A stretch of DNA of 38,428 bases from Candidatus Sumerlaeota bacterium. Lineage in GTDB: Bacteria; Sumerlaeota; Sumerlaeia; MWCT01; JAUWMI01. Below the pieces are notes generated by a model. That model did not search any database. It was not told where the DNA came from and saw only the letters and a list, made by a program, of their open reading frames with translations. The position numbers and the translations under genes were made by a program. Location of the stretch: NCBI GenBank assembly GCA_030613245.1, contig JAUWMI010000043.1, forward strand, positions 1 to 38,428, read 5' to 3'. This document shows positions 1-8,862 of the stretch, piece after piece (positions within the stretch are counted from its first letter, which is position 1; each line of letters begins with the position of its first letter).

Positions 1-68
1 AATGCCACACTAATAATTCTACGGACATCCTCCTCATCATCCACCACCATAACACGCCACTTTGCCAT
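1..68 (-). CDS. Response regulator receiver domain, N-terminus only (runs off window)
   Basis: The minus strand from 68 reads MAKWRVMVVDDEEDVRRIIS and continues past the window edge. A hydrophobic strand followed by a DDEEDVRR acidic pocket is the start of a CheY-like receiver domain; the paired Asp residues normally bind the metal ion next to the phosphorylated Asp, which lies outside this window. An AGGTGG ribosome-binding sequence sits about 6 bases upstream of the ATG. Such a protein would receive phosphate from a sensor kinase. The output domain, if any, cannot be seen. Only 22 codons are present, so the family call rests on this motif. Confidence 0.75.
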   Translation of the reverse strand, partial: MAKWRVMVVDDEEDVRRIISVA

Positions 69-112
69 GAGCTACCACCTATCCCTTCAAGAAAATGAAA
101 GGGTTATCCCCT

Positions 113-298
113 TCAATCTCCAAATATCACTGTTTTTAGAATATCACGTGCTCGATTGCAAGCACTATCAACATGCGCAAGAGTCATTCGGGCTGGCAAA
201 ACTGCGCAGCAACCGACACAACCGTACGCCACGCTTTGAGTAGTCAATGTGCTATCCATAACATATAATAAATTGGAAAGCGTAAACTCGTATAACAA
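113..298 (-). CDS. Short hypothetical ORF upstream of the response regulator
   Basis: This is a 61-codon ORF whose stop lies 44 bases before the response-regulator start, on the same strand. The product begins MLYEFTLSNLLYVMDS and contains a GCVGCC cluster. I recognise no family. The same-strand spacing would fit a leader or short operon partner, but I see no strong ribosome-binding site and it could be spurious. Confidence 0.2.
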   Translation of the reverse strand: MLYEFTLSNLLYVMDSTLTTQSVAYGCVGCCAVLPARMTLAHVDSACNRARDILKTVIFGD

Positions 299-487
299 CG
301 TTGCACCACGCTGAATGTATATGTGTATCCTTTCATAAATCGCATTTGGGCAATTGACAGCAGCGAAAAAAGACTTGACACTTCAGGGTACTATTGTTAC
401 GAAAAAGCGGCGTTTTGAAAGGAAAAAAACCACGAGAAATACTCGCCAAATTTTAATCATTTGGCATCTTTCTTTCCTCATCCGGGT

Positions 488-564
488 TCCCCTGTAGCTC
501 AATTCGGCAGAGCAACCGGCTGTTAACCGGTGGGTTGTAGGTTCGAGTCCTACCGGGGGAGCCA
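488..564 (+). tRNA. tRNA-Asn (anticodon GTT), CCA encoded
   Basis: The full cloverleaf can be folded by hand. The acceptor stem is 488-494 with 554-560, containing one T-G pair. The D stem is GCTC/GAGC (497-500 with 510-513). The anticodon stem is ACCGG/CCGGT (515-519 with 527-531), with anticodon GTT at 522-524. The T stem is GTAGG/CCTAC (537-541 with 549-553) around TTCGAGT. The discriminator base is G561 and CCA follows at 562-564. No intron or unusual base is seen. Confidence 0.97.
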
Positions 565-586
565 CTTCGACTCGCTTCGCTCGCTC

Positions 587-745
587 ATGGCAAGCCAATC
601 TAGCCGTAAATGGTATGTCTACATATGCGACCGCCGTGGACAGCTTTACACGGGGATCACCACCGACCTTGAGCGGCGGACGGACCTACCGAAAGCCAAT
701 CACTACCTTCCAGCGCATAATCGCCTCTCTGGTTCACACCATTAA
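587..745 (+). pseudogene. GIY-YIG endonuclease-like protein, truncated
   Basis: Starting 22 bases after the tRNA, the sequence encodes MASQSSRKWYVYICDRRGQL followed by YTGITTDLERR. This is the N-terminus of the short GIY-YIG (UPF0213/YhbQ-like) family, with WYVYIC and YTGIT forming the two halves of the motif. After DLERR the family similarity stops: the expected region with the HN-containing helix and catalytic Glu is replaced by unrelated sequence and a stop at 745. Intact members are about 85-100 residues; this one has 52, only about 31 recognisable. It is read as a truncated gene, probably inactive. Confidence 0.6.
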
Positions 746-863
746 TTTGTAAGATGCCTCTCTCAATCGGTCTGTCGTAGAGAGCAATTCGCACTTCATT
801 GGGTGTAAATATGGTAAGATAGACGATTCGAGGGATAAGAAGTTTCTTTTCATCGGGAGCCAA
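705..863 (-). pseudogene. Possible C-terminal scrap of a large serine recombinase
   Basis: The minus strand encodes EKKLLIPRIVYLTIFTPNEV followed by RIALYDRPIERG. The pattern of a leucine-rich helix followed by a strand and 'PNEVRIALYD' resembles the C-terminal end of resolvase/invertase-type recombinases, where a long helix precedes a short strand. Only a TTG could start it and an in-frame stop lies a few codons upstream, so it is not an intact gene. The match is by eye only. It touches the broken end of the GIY-YIG fragment, next to a tRNA, which would fit an old integration scar. Confidence 0.3.
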
Positions 864-1010
864 GTCCAGAAAATTCTATAAGATTGCATCTCCAGAGGAG
901 TCTTGGAAGAGAGATAGGGAAATAATAGTATAGCTTTGACGCATTTTTATTGCCAATTTCAATAAGCTTTGGTAGAATTTTTCTATTTCAGAGTGAAAAG
1001 GACTCAAGAA

Positions 1011-2336
1011 ATGCGTCATACCGTACTCATTATTCTTTGCATTCTAGTGCTCTTCAATCTTAGTTTTGCCGATTGCATCGATGATGAATATTATGCATTT
1101 TCTATGGAGAATTTATTAGATTTTTGGGAATACGGCCATTCGATCCTTGCCGCATCACCGCAGAAAATCACAAAAACCGTAGATGGCATTACTTTCACAT
1201 CCGACTATGACAACGGAAGTTTGGAAGACGTTTCATCTGTCGGTATCGATGAATTCAACTGTACAATATATGGGGAACCTGGTGCTCTGGGAACGGCAAA
1301 GTATTGGTTCCGTTTCAAAATGACAGGAGTAGCAGGGCGAACCATTACACTTAACATTGATCATTCGAGAAATCCCCGCCCGGTGATCAGCCTGGATGGA
1401 GTCACCTGGCGGAGACTAACGGCCGGTGAGGCACCTTCGCTCTATCAAATCGTCCTCGCCTTTGGACCATCGGAAGACTCTGCCGAGCTCGCCTTCTTCT
1501 ATCCATTTGGTGTGGCGGAAATTTACCAGCAAGTCTCCGATATAGTGAACACCACAGAGCATGCCTCAACCCAGACAATCGGTCAGAGCTTTCAGGGACG
1601 TGACATGTGGATGGTGACTGTTACCGACACAACCGTTCCTGATACGGACAAGCATCGGGTATGGGTGCACTCCCGTGTTCATGCCGGTGAGGTGACTGCT
1701 ACACATACAGTGCTGGGTATTCTCGAACAGATAACCGAAAACTCCCCATTGGGGGAACTGCTGCGAAGGCATTGCATATTCAACATTGTGCCTCTAATGA
1801 ATATCGATGGTGTCTTTCTCGGGCATACTCGATGGGACTCACAAGGGTTCGATATTGAAAGAGACTGGTGCACGCCGGTGACCCTCCCGGAAGTTTTGAA
1901 TATCAAAGCTCAGGTAGATAATTTCATGGCAGGTTCGAACCCAATTGAAGTGGCCCTCAATCTACATGCGACACAGGGAAATTATGTTGATACCTTTTTC
2001 TTCAAACATGTTCAACCGAGTGTCACTACCAATTTTGAACAAATCCAACAAAATTACATAGACGCCTTCGACAACGCTACCCCTCTTTTTGACAACCTTA
2101 GTCCTCACACCAGCCAACTGCATGCCTGTTATTTTATTGAGTCCTACTTCTGGAACAACTGGGGAGAAAATGTTATGGCACTGACACATGAAGGGCACTT
2201 TTATAGGCGTATCACCGATAGCGATTGGATCACCGACGAAGACTACAGAGAACTCGGTCGTGAGCAAGCTGCGGCACTAGTCGAGTATTTGAATTTACCC
2301 GGATTTACAAACGTCCCCGACTGGATATTTTACTGA
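1011..2336 (+). CDS. Secreted M14-family zinc carboxypeptidase, cytosolic-carboxypeptidase-like architecture
   Basis: The product has 441 residues. The start at 1011 is preferred over 969 because AAAGGA lies about 8 bases upstream and the protein then begins with a signal peptide (MRHTVLIILCILVLFNLSFA). An N-terminal beta-rich domain (about residues 30-165, with YWFRFKMTG and an SLDGVTWRRL strand) resembles the domain that precedes the catalytic domain in CCP-type M14 enzymes. Zinc ligands are visible as H224-A-G-E227 in HSRVHAGEV and H319 in LNLHATQG; the candidate catalytic Glu is E394 in THEGHF. It should hydrolyse C-terminal residues of peptides outside the cytoplasm; substrate unknown. 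It stands alone, with no obvious operon partner. Confidence 0.85.
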   Translation: MRHTVLIILCILVLFNLSFADCIDDEYYAFSMENLLDFWEYGHSILAASPQKITKTVDGITFTSDYDNGSLEDVSSVGIDEFNCTIYGEPGALGTAKYWFRFKMTGVAGRTITLNIDHSRNPRPVISLDGVTWRRLTAGEAPSLYQIVLAFGPSEDSAELAFFYPFGVAEIYQQVSDIVNTTEHASTQTIGQSFQGRDMWMVTVTDTTVPDTDKHRVWVHSRVHAGEVTATHTVLGILEQITENSPLGELLRRHCIFNIVPLMNIDGVFLGHTRWDSQGFDIERDWCTPVTLPEVLNIKAQVDNFMAGSNPIEVALNLHATQGNYVDTFFFKHVQPSVTTNFEQIQQNYIDAFDNATPLFDNLSPHTSQLHACYFIESYFWNNWGENVMALTHEGHFYRRITDSDWITDEDYRELGREQAAALVEYLNLPGFTNVPDWIFY

Positions 2337-2422
2337 GTTTTCCCCTGGCCCAAAGCGATCCAGGGAGACTTCTTATTGTTGAATATCCCCCCTTTTACAA
2401 AAACAATTTGTCCCGGATACTT

Positions 2423-2497
2423 TTAATAGGTTAAATTCGTCTTGTGATACTCAAGAATTTCTTTGACGTTAGTAGTATCAGCAACCAAATGAAAGAC
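2423..2497. repeat. Copy 1 of a 75-base diverged repeat
   Basis: This stretch aligns without gaps to 8379-8453 over 75 bases at roughly three quarters identity; the shared core is TGATACTCAAG followed by ATTTCTTTGAC. On the minus strand both copies encode a short peptide end of the form FHL....(V)KE(I/M)LEY..TN before a stop, so they may be the 3' end of a decayed gene, perhaps a transposase. Each copy lies in the gap on one side of the large surface-protein gene. Confidence 0.5.
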
Positions 2498-2572
2498 CGT
2501 GCCACCTTCGAGAGCCCCTTGCTACCAGCTTTACCCTGATCCGCCTAAGGTGGAAAAGGTTGCACAAGGTCA

Positions 2573-2815
2573 TTACCAAGCCGCCCCATCAGCAGGCCGT
2601 AAGCCATGCTGGAGACAGCAAAAATGCCCTAACCCCTGCCGCAAGCATCGAAGTTTAGATAGCCGCAATGAAGCCGCTGCGCTCTCAGATGCTCCAACTT
2701 GCCCAGCCCATAGCATATCTTGAGCTTTACGTTGCCCTGCCATGAATTTGCCACTGTAGACGCCAATTTCGTCATTTATATTCTCAAGAATTGTAATTCT
2801 AGGAAAGCCACTGTC
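2573..2815 (-). pseudogene. Decayed coding fragment, family unknown
   Basis: The minus strand stays open for 80 codons with no start codon at its beginning. It reads DSGFPRITILENINDEIGVY, then SGKFMAGQRKAQDMLW. The first 45 codons look protein-like and the rest less so. I do not recognise the family. Together with the repeat at 2423 it accounts for most of the 635-base gap between the carboxypeptidase and the surface-protein gene. Confidence 0.25.
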
Positions 2816-2971
2816 TCAGGAGATGCCCTAAAAAGGTGCATAGTATGGTTAGTGCAAAACAAATGTAGGCCGAAAACACCCGACTTGAATTGACAAATTA
2901 AAGATATTATGGAAGATTTACTATCAATTCTGAGATAGAAAAAACATTAAACTGATAAGGAGCGTAGAACC

Positions 2972-5900
2972 ATGATAAAGCCAAAACTGAATTGGAGAAT
3001 TTCTTTTGCGGCCCTACTTCTCATAGGTACGTTGTTGAGTGCGGGCTTTATCCAGTTGGACATCTTTGCAATAGAGTCTGGCGGAATTCATACGGAATCC
3101 GCCCTGGATATCAAAACTGAGAATCCTGACGTCCTCGCAGCGGCGCCTAATCTCCGGGTAGATCCCCAGCCCATGGAGTGCACTCCTACGCCCACTCCGA
3201 CCATTACGCCTACTCCCACACCCACACCGACATGTACTCCAACGCCGACACCGACCCCTACTCCTACGCCGCCTCCCACTATCGGCGTTATTAGCGGCAC
3301 TGTCTTTGAAGACTTGGATGGCAAGGGTACCCAAGATTCAGGTGAGCTCGGGATCGAAGGCGTGACTATCACGCTCGATGGAGCTGCTACCACTGTCACG
3401 GATGCCGCAGGATTCTACAGCTTCGATATCATATCGGAGGGTGTTCACACAGTGGTCGAAACTGACTTACCAGGATACCTCTCAACCACCCCCAATGAGG
3501 TACATGTTAATGTTATCTCAGGTAATAACTATGAGGTCAATTTCGGAGACGTGCCGGCGGCAGTGGCTCTACTTGCACCACTGGCACCACTGCATGGCAC
3601 TGTCTTTGAAGACCTGGACGGCGACGGTGAATATGACACCAATGAGGTTGGAATCTCCGGTGTAAACATCAGTCTCTTGTATATGGGTGGCTCGGCCGTG
3701 ACCAATTCCTACGGCTGTTATTCCATTCCCACGACAATGGAGAGTTTGGACACAGTCGTTGAGTACGACAAACCAGAGTACTTCTCAACAACTCCAAATG
3801 AAGTGGTATTGGATATTATTGAAGGAAATGACTATGAGGTAAACTTCGGCGACGCACTTAGGAGTTCCAATTTTGCGGTCATCTATGGCACTGTCTTTGA
3901 AGACCGCAATGGCGATATGATAAGAGGCCAGGGACAGGAAGGAGAACTGGGAATTTCTGGTGTAGTTATCGCCCTTGATGGCACTACCATAACTTTGACA
4001 AATGTCTTCGGACAATACACGTTCAGCACTTCAGAGGGAATTCATACGGCAGTTGAGACAGACAATCCTGGATATTTCTCGACCACGACTAATACAGTGA
4101 CCGTTGAGGTAGATTTGGGCAATGGCTATGAGGTTGATTTCGGTGACGCACTTCCTAGCGCAGTTCATGGCATCACCTTTGAAGACATAAACGGCAACGG
4201 GGCTCTGGATGCAGGAGAGCCGGGTATCCCCGATGTTTCTGTCAGTATCGTTGATGTTGGTACCACAGTAACGAATGCCCTCGGGCAATACACCCTTATC
4301 ACTACGGAGGCGGGCCCCACGTCAGTAACCGCGTCACTCCCACTTGGTTATTTCAGAACCACGCCTGGCGCGGTGTTCTTTGATGTCACCCTGGGTGACG
4401 ACTACGAGATTAACTTCGGTTATAAAGATTCACCATCTGTATTTGGCGTCATTTACGGTACGGTCTTTGAGGACGCAAACCATAATGAACTTCAGGGCCT
4501 TGGCGAGAATGGCCTGGCGGGTGTAACGGTGTTCTCCACGGATGCAGTGACCTCCCATGTGACCACCAATCAGCTTGGCCAATACACGTTGCGCTACGAT
4601 ACTGCCGCCACGGTAACGATTACCGAAATCAATCCGCCTGACTACGTCTCTACAACGCCGGACATTGTTCAGGCCGGAGTTGTTCTCGGATCCAGCGGGC
4701 CTTCACCAATTGATTTCGGAGATTTCCCGGGTATCAAAGTCACCGGGCAGGTCTTTGACGACAAAAACGTCAATGGTGTCAATGACGATGGGACCGGTGT
4801 GGCTGGAGCGACGGTTGCTGCGAACACAGACAGCTTCTTGACCCTGGGAGACGGCATTTATAAACTGTACGTCACCCTCACCGACAGTGACCCGATTCTA
4901 GTCACCGAGACAGATCCGTCTGGTTATGTATCCACTAACGCCATACCAGGCACGGGCATGATCAGATTTGATTATAATACCCTGCGCATTGACAGCCCCT
5001 CATCCGGCACTGTCTACACTAACGGTGACTTTGGTGACGTAGAGGCTAGTAACGTTATAACTACCACCGGTCAGGTGTGGAATGACAATGGCGCTGGTGG
5101 CGGGATTCTTGGAAATGGGGTGCGCGACGGTACAGAGCCTGGCCTTGGCGGCGCTGTAATTTATCTCAGCAGCGGTTTGTCACAAACCACCAGCTCAGAT
5201 GGATTCTTTACCCTCTACGCTCCCCCTGACCAGGTAACCACTGTAACCGAGACCAATCCTGTCGGCTACATATCTACCAACGCTATACCCGGTGACTATG
5301 GCGTGAAGTTCGACAATGACACAGTAGTCCTTAGCCCTATGCCACCTTCTTCTACCTCCTATGGTAACCTTTTCGGCGACGTCCTGGAAACTCATGTAGC
5401 TGTGATTACTGGTACCGTCTTTGACGACGAAAATGAGAACGGTGTGCTTGACGGAGTCGAGCAAGGTATTCCCGGAGTGGCGGTCAGTATGCAATTTGAT
5501 GGTGGTACCAGCATAACCGTGCCTACGGATTCTGCCGGCTCCTACCAGTTTGCCGTGGCTCCCGGCACTCAAGTGCGAATCACCTCTGCTGGGCCGGGTG
5601 GCGATTACTATCCCACCACGCCGGAGAGCATTATCGTACGTCCTCCGACAGCCGGCACATACCCCGATAATAACTTCGGCTACAGCGATGATATCGATGT
5701 CGCTATAATCTATGGCCTTGTGTTTGATGACGCGAATAGCAACGGCCAACAGGAGTTTGGAGAACCGGGGCTGGCTGGAGCTACTATTTGGCTCGACAAC
5801 ACCACTTCCATAACAACTACAAGCAATGGACTTCTTTCAGGCACTTTCACGTTCGTGGTATATGAAGTGGTTACCTACGCTCTGACCGAGACGAATCCGC

Positions 5901-7969
5901 CCGGATATCGCTCTACTACACCTGACTCTATCAACGTCCAAGTTACCGAATTGAGTAAATCCTACTACGTTGAATTTGGCGATGTCCTCAATCCCTCTAC
6001 TGCCTCCATTTATGGCACCGTGTTCAACGACACAAACGGCGACGGCAGACAGGACCCAGGTGAACCCGGCATCTCCGGCGTATTAATATCACTCGATGGG
6101 GTGCTTGATTCTGTGACGAAAGCCTTCGGACAATACGCTTTCGAAACCACAGTGGAGGGTTCTCACTACGTCGTGGAGACGGACCCTGTTGGATTACACT
6201 CAACCACGCCAAATACAGTAACGTTGATGGTCCACATGGGCAATGACTATGAGGTCAATTTCGGTGACACTTCGGATCATCCTCATATGGTCTCTATCTT
6301 CGGTATGGTTTTTGAAGACCTTAACGGTGATGGTAAATGGAATTGGAATACGGGAGAGCTCGGTATTGCCGGTACGACAGTCATTCTTGATGGGGTGACT
6401 ACTCATGTGACAAATCAGTGGGGACAATACGCCTTCACTACCACAGTAGAGGGAGCTCATACAATAGTGGAGACCGATCAGTCAGGGTACTTCTCGACCA
6501 CGCCTAATGAGGTGCACCTTGATGTTGCTTTGGGCAATAGCTATCAAGTCAGTTTCGGCGATGCCATTGAGGATTCTGAATTCGCTTCCATCTTCGGCAC
6601 TGTGTTTGAAGACATCAGCCGTGATGGTGTGTGGGACGACGACGAGCTTGGCATGCCTAATGTGACCATTACCCTCGATGATATTGTTACCAGTGTGACG
6701 AATACTTTGGGACAGTACACCTTCAAAATTATAGAGGAGGGTGCCCACACTGTCGTCGAGACAGATCCGCCTGGATACTTATCTACTACACCTACTTCAG
6801 CGACGCTGAATGTTACCTTTGGTCAAGGTTATCAGGTCGACTTTGGTGATGCGATTGCCCCAACACCTACCCCAACACCAACTCCGACCCCATCGCCGAC
6901 ACCTACGGCTACTCCTACGCCGACAGCAACACCTACGCCTACACCATCTCCTACACCATGGCAGATTGTGTTTGACTTCATCCCGGATCGAGAGGAGTGG
7001 ACTACTGGGGCTGCACCGGTTTTCTATAGCGTCCCGGATTTCGCGTGGGAACCAGACTACCTGAAGATTATTTCTACCACGAATGCTGATTGCTTCGGCT
7101 ACTGGCAGAGTCCACCGAACGCCATTCCTGCTGATTCGGATTATCTCTATCGCGCCCGCTTTAACGTCTCGACCGACATAACGGATCAAGCACTAGTTCC
7201 TCAATTACGGGTTCGTGCAAACTCGCTCAACTTGCAGCAGTACGATGTCCTCTCAATTGAGAGTGCGGGTGACGGCGCTGCATCTCCCGACGTATTGGGC
7301 ACAGATTACGACCTTTACTTTGTGCCGCCAGCGAATGATAGCTGGGCTATACTTGCCTTCGACCTGCTTAACTTCAACCCCGACGATGCGGCGGGAGCAG
7401 AACTTTGGCTAGATACGGTTACGGTGAATCGCATTGCTCTGGATTCGCTCTCCGCCCCCGTTGTGGTGCAGGATTATACATTCGAGCTGAGTCAGGATGG
7501 CTGGACAACCGGAGGGGCACCGATATTCTTCAGTCCGCCGCAGTACATTTATTCTGCAGGCGCGCTTGAGCTACACGCCACAACTAACACGGATACGTTC
7601 GGTTACTGGGTGAACCATCCCGCAGATATAACTATTGAGACGGACAAACTGTATCGAGGGACATTCGAAGTTCGCACAGACGTGACCAACCCTGCGCTTG
7701 TTCCGGAGATGCGGCTGCGATTCAACACTGGAAATTTTCAAGTCTCCCATTCGTTCGGCATTGCAAGCATTGGTGACGGAGCGAACTCTCCGGGCACGAC
7801 AAACACGACGTACGATCGGCTCTACTTTGTGCCTCCAGCGAACTGCGTCGGTGAAGATTTACTCATCTCCTTCGACATACTCAACTTCAATCCCGGAGAC
7901 GCCCCAACTGCGAGCCTGATCCTCGACCGCGCAATAATCGAGACACTCTCGCTCCCAGCCTTGCCCTGA
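2972..7969 (+). CDS. Giant secreted protein with 12 SdrD-B/Cna-B-like repeats and twin C-terminal domains
   Basis: The product has 1665 residues. AAGGAG lies 9 bases before the ATG. A signal/membrane segment (about residues 10-34) is followed by a Thr-Pro linker (about 70-104). Twelve repeats of about 90-110 residues follow, each opening like GTVFEDLDGDG.D..E.GI, then a GQY strand and a (Y)EVNFGDA end. This is the pattern of SdrD-B domains, whose D-rich loops bind calcium in known members. A second Thr-Pro linker (about 1297-1330) leads to two tandem, related beta-rich domains of about 160 residues (both with WTTG.AP, FGYW, LVP.(L/M)R(V/L)R, YFVPPAN, LNFNP). These resemble carbohydrate-binding sandwiches, but I cannot name the family. 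No LPXTG or PEP-CTERM anchor is seen. Likely a stalk displaying a binding head. Confidence 0.85.
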   Translation: MIKPKLNWRISFAALLLIGTLLSAGFIQLDIFAIESGGIHTESALDIKTENPDVLAAAPNLRVDPQPMECTPTPTPTITPTPTPTPTCTPTPTPTPTPTPPPTIGVISGTVFEDLDGKGTQDSGELGIEGVTITLDGAATTVTDAAGFYSFDIISEGVHTVVETDLPGYLSTTPNEVHVNVISGNNYEVNFGDVPAAVALLAPLAPLHGTVFEDLDGDGEYDTNEVGISGVNISLLYMGGSAVTNSYGCYSIPTTMESLDTVVEYDKPEYFSTTPNEVVLDIIEGNDYEVNFGDALRSSNFAVIYGTVFEDRNGDMIRGQGQEGELGISGVVIALDGTTITLTNVFGQYTFSTSEGIHTAVETDNPGYFSTTTNTVTVEVDLGNGYEVDFGDALPSAVHGITFEDINGNGALDAGEPGIPDVSVSIVDVGTTVTNALGQYTLITTEAGPTSVTASLPLGYFRTTPGAVFFDVTLGDDYEINFGYKDSPSVFGVIYGTVFEDANHNELQGLGENGLAGVTVFSTDAVTSHVTTNQLGQYTLRYDTAATVTITEINPPDYVSTTPDIVQAGVVLGSSGPSPIDFGDFPGIKVTGQVFDDKNVNGVNDDGTGVAGATVAANTDSFLTLGDGIYKLYVTLTDSDPILVTETDPSGYVSTNAIPGTGMIRFDYNTLRIDSPSSGTVYTNGDFGDVEASNVITTTGQVWNDNGAGGGILGNGVRDGTEPGLGGAVIYLSSGLSQTTSSDGFFTLYAPPDQVTTVTETNPVGYISTNAIPGDYGVKFDNDTVVLSPMPPSSTSYGNLFGDVLETHVAVITGTVFDDENENGVLDGVEQGIPGVAVSMQFDGGTSITVPTDSAGSYQFAVAPGTQVRITSAGPGGDYYPTTPESIIVRPPTAGTYPDNNFGYSDDIDVAIIYGLVFDDANSNGQQEFGEPGLAGATIWLDNTTSITTTSNGLLSGTFTFVVYEVVTYALTETNPPGYRSTTPDSINVQVTELSKSYYVEFGDVLNPSTASIYGTVFNDTNGDGRQDPGEPGISGVLISLDGVLDSVTKAFGQYAFETTVEGSHYVVETDPVGLHSTTPNTVTLMVHMGNDYEVNFGDTSDHPHMVSIFGMVFEDLNGDGKWNWNTGELGIAGTTVILDGVTTHVTNQWGQYAFTTTVEGAHTIVETDQSGYFSTTPNEVHLDVALGNSYQVSFGDAIEDSEFASIFGTVFEDISRDGVWDDDELGMPNVTITLDDIVTSVTNTLGQYTFKIIEEGAHTVVETDPPGYLSTTPTSATLNVTFGQGYQVDFGDAIAPTPTPTPTPTPSPTPTATPTPTATPTPTPSPTPWQIVFDFIPDREEWTTGAAPVFYSVPDFAWEPDYLKIISTTNADCFGYWQSPPNAIPADSDYLYRARFNVSTDITDQALVPQLRVRANSLNLQQYDVLSIESAGDGAASPDVLGTDYDLYFVPPANDSWAILAFDLLNFNPDDAAGAELWLDTVTVNRIALDSLSAPVVVQDYTFELSQDGWTTGGAPIFFSPPQYIYSAGALELHATTNTDTFGYWVNHPADITIETDKLYRGTFEVRTDVTNPALVPEMRLRFNTGNFQVSHSFGIASIGDGANSPGTTNTTYDRLYFVPPANCVGEDLLISFDILNFNPGDAPTASLILDRAIIETLSLPALP

Positions 7970-8001
7970 CCCGCCCGAAGCGGACGGAAAGGTTTACCAC
8001 A

Positions 8002-8027
8002 CAGGGGCACGCTGTAGCGTGCCCCTG
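8002..8027. repeat. Short palindrome, GGGGC...GCCCC family, isolated copy
   Basis: Two perfect 12-base arms (CAGGGGCACGCT and its complement) flank a GT centre. The core is nearly the same as the copy at 22971-22996. It lies 33 bases after the surface-protein gene, so its RNA could fold into a strong hairpin at the transcript end, although no clear T-run follows. Confidence 0.8.
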
Positions 8028-8279
8028 ATTCTTTTCGGCTGGGGTAATGGTTGGAGCGGCATCAGCAACCGTAACGTCAAGGAGAATTTTGCCCCTGTGG
8101 ACGGGCAAGATGTGCTGGCCAGCCTGGCAAAGATCCCGATCGAGACGTGGAACCTGAAGAGCCAGGATCCCTCGGTCCACCACATTGGCCCCATGGCCCA
8201 GGACTTCTACGCCGCGTTCGAGGTGGGCGAGGACGAGCGCCACATCTCCACCGTCGACGCCGATGGCGTAGCAACATAG
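8019..8279 (+). pseudogene. Peptidase S74 (endosialidase chaperone) domain fragment
   Basis: The translation contains SNRNVKENFAPVDGQDVLAS, then IPIETWNLKSQDPSVHHIGP and MAQDFYAAFEVGEDERHIST. This is the bacterial intramolecular chaperone domain found at the C-terminus of tail fibres and trimeric surface proteins, where it folds the trimer and then cuts itself off. In active members the cleavage site is a Ser-Asp pair; here it reads SN, so self-cleavage is doubtful. The region usually following VDADGVA is lost at a stop. The upstream body of the protein is missing; the first codons derive from the palindrome at 8002. It is therefore a stranded 3' fragment, about 80 residues. Confidence 0.75.
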
Positions 8280-8378
8280 GTTCTTAATTGTACAGGTGGC
8301 TCCCAATAATTCGGGACGTTACCTGCTTTTTTTTATCCTCAAAACAGGGCAGATTGATTCTCCAACTTTGACACTTTC

Positions 8379-8453
8379 TTAAAAGATTCAATTGGTGTTT
8401 TGATACTCAAGCATTTCTTTGACCTTAATAGAATCATTGCTCAGATGAAAGTT
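8379..8453. repeat. Copy 2 of the 75-base diverged repeat
   Basis: It is the partner of 2423-2497, in the same orientation. Minus-strand translation gives NFHLSNDSIKVKEMLEYQNT and a stop, against VFHLVADTTNVKEILEYHKT in copy 1. The shared peptide suggests both derive from coding DNA. Confidence 0.5.
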
Positions 8454-8620
8454 TGAGAGTTAATTCTGCCGTATTTTTCAGATCCTTGTCACGCCCTTGA
8501 GTAATACCTTAGAAAATGCTATTGAAACTTTGACACTTCTTCTGCACTATACTTTTCCCAGTTTATCTTCTGTTGTCTGTGTAATAAGTGTGGAAACTGA
8601 TGGAAGATCCACGCTAAGAA

Positions 8621-8814
8621 AATGTAGCTTTTTGTTGGCCCACCGCATCAGGAACGATTGATGTTTTATGGGTTAATAACGTTGATTCTTTGGAAGAATA
8701 TGATATAGGCACTGATGAACATCGAGGAGCAATGCCAATTCTTATACCAACGTCTATGGTGACTCCAACTTCGTTCAGGTAAATGGTCTGCCTGAGACAG
8801 GTGTTAAGAAATAA
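8621..8814 (+). pseudogene. Possible FN3-like domain relic with one frameshift
   Basis: One frame reads NVAFCWPTASGTIDVLWVNN and VDSLEEYDIGTDEHRG. A second frame takes over near 8730 and reads NANSYTNVYGDSNFVQVNGL before ending PETGVKK and a stop. Joined, they give a strand-rich pattern like a fibronectin type III domain (a W near the start, closing strands 'FVQVNGLP'). No start codon precedes it. With the S74 fragment and the repeat at 8379 it fills most of the 890-base gap after the surface-protein gene. Confidence 0.35.
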
Positions 8815-8862
8815 GAATAGTAAGAGGAAATCAGTAGAGATGATTGCGAGCGTGAGAACGGA

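Noticed and set aside
2499-2723. 74-codon plus-strand ORF rich in Pro, Cys and Arg
   Set aside because: No ribosome-binding site, no family resemblance, and the opposite strand looks more like decayed coding DNA.
3180-3280. Simple (CCNACN)n repeats as a microsatellite
   Set aside because: They encode the Thr-Pro linker of the surface protein in frame and recur at 6859-6958 for a second linker, so they are coding.
5195-5749. 184-codon minus-strand ORF inside the giant surface gene
   Set aside because: It lies wholly within the repeat region of a well-supported gene and reads as a mirror of the repeated codons.
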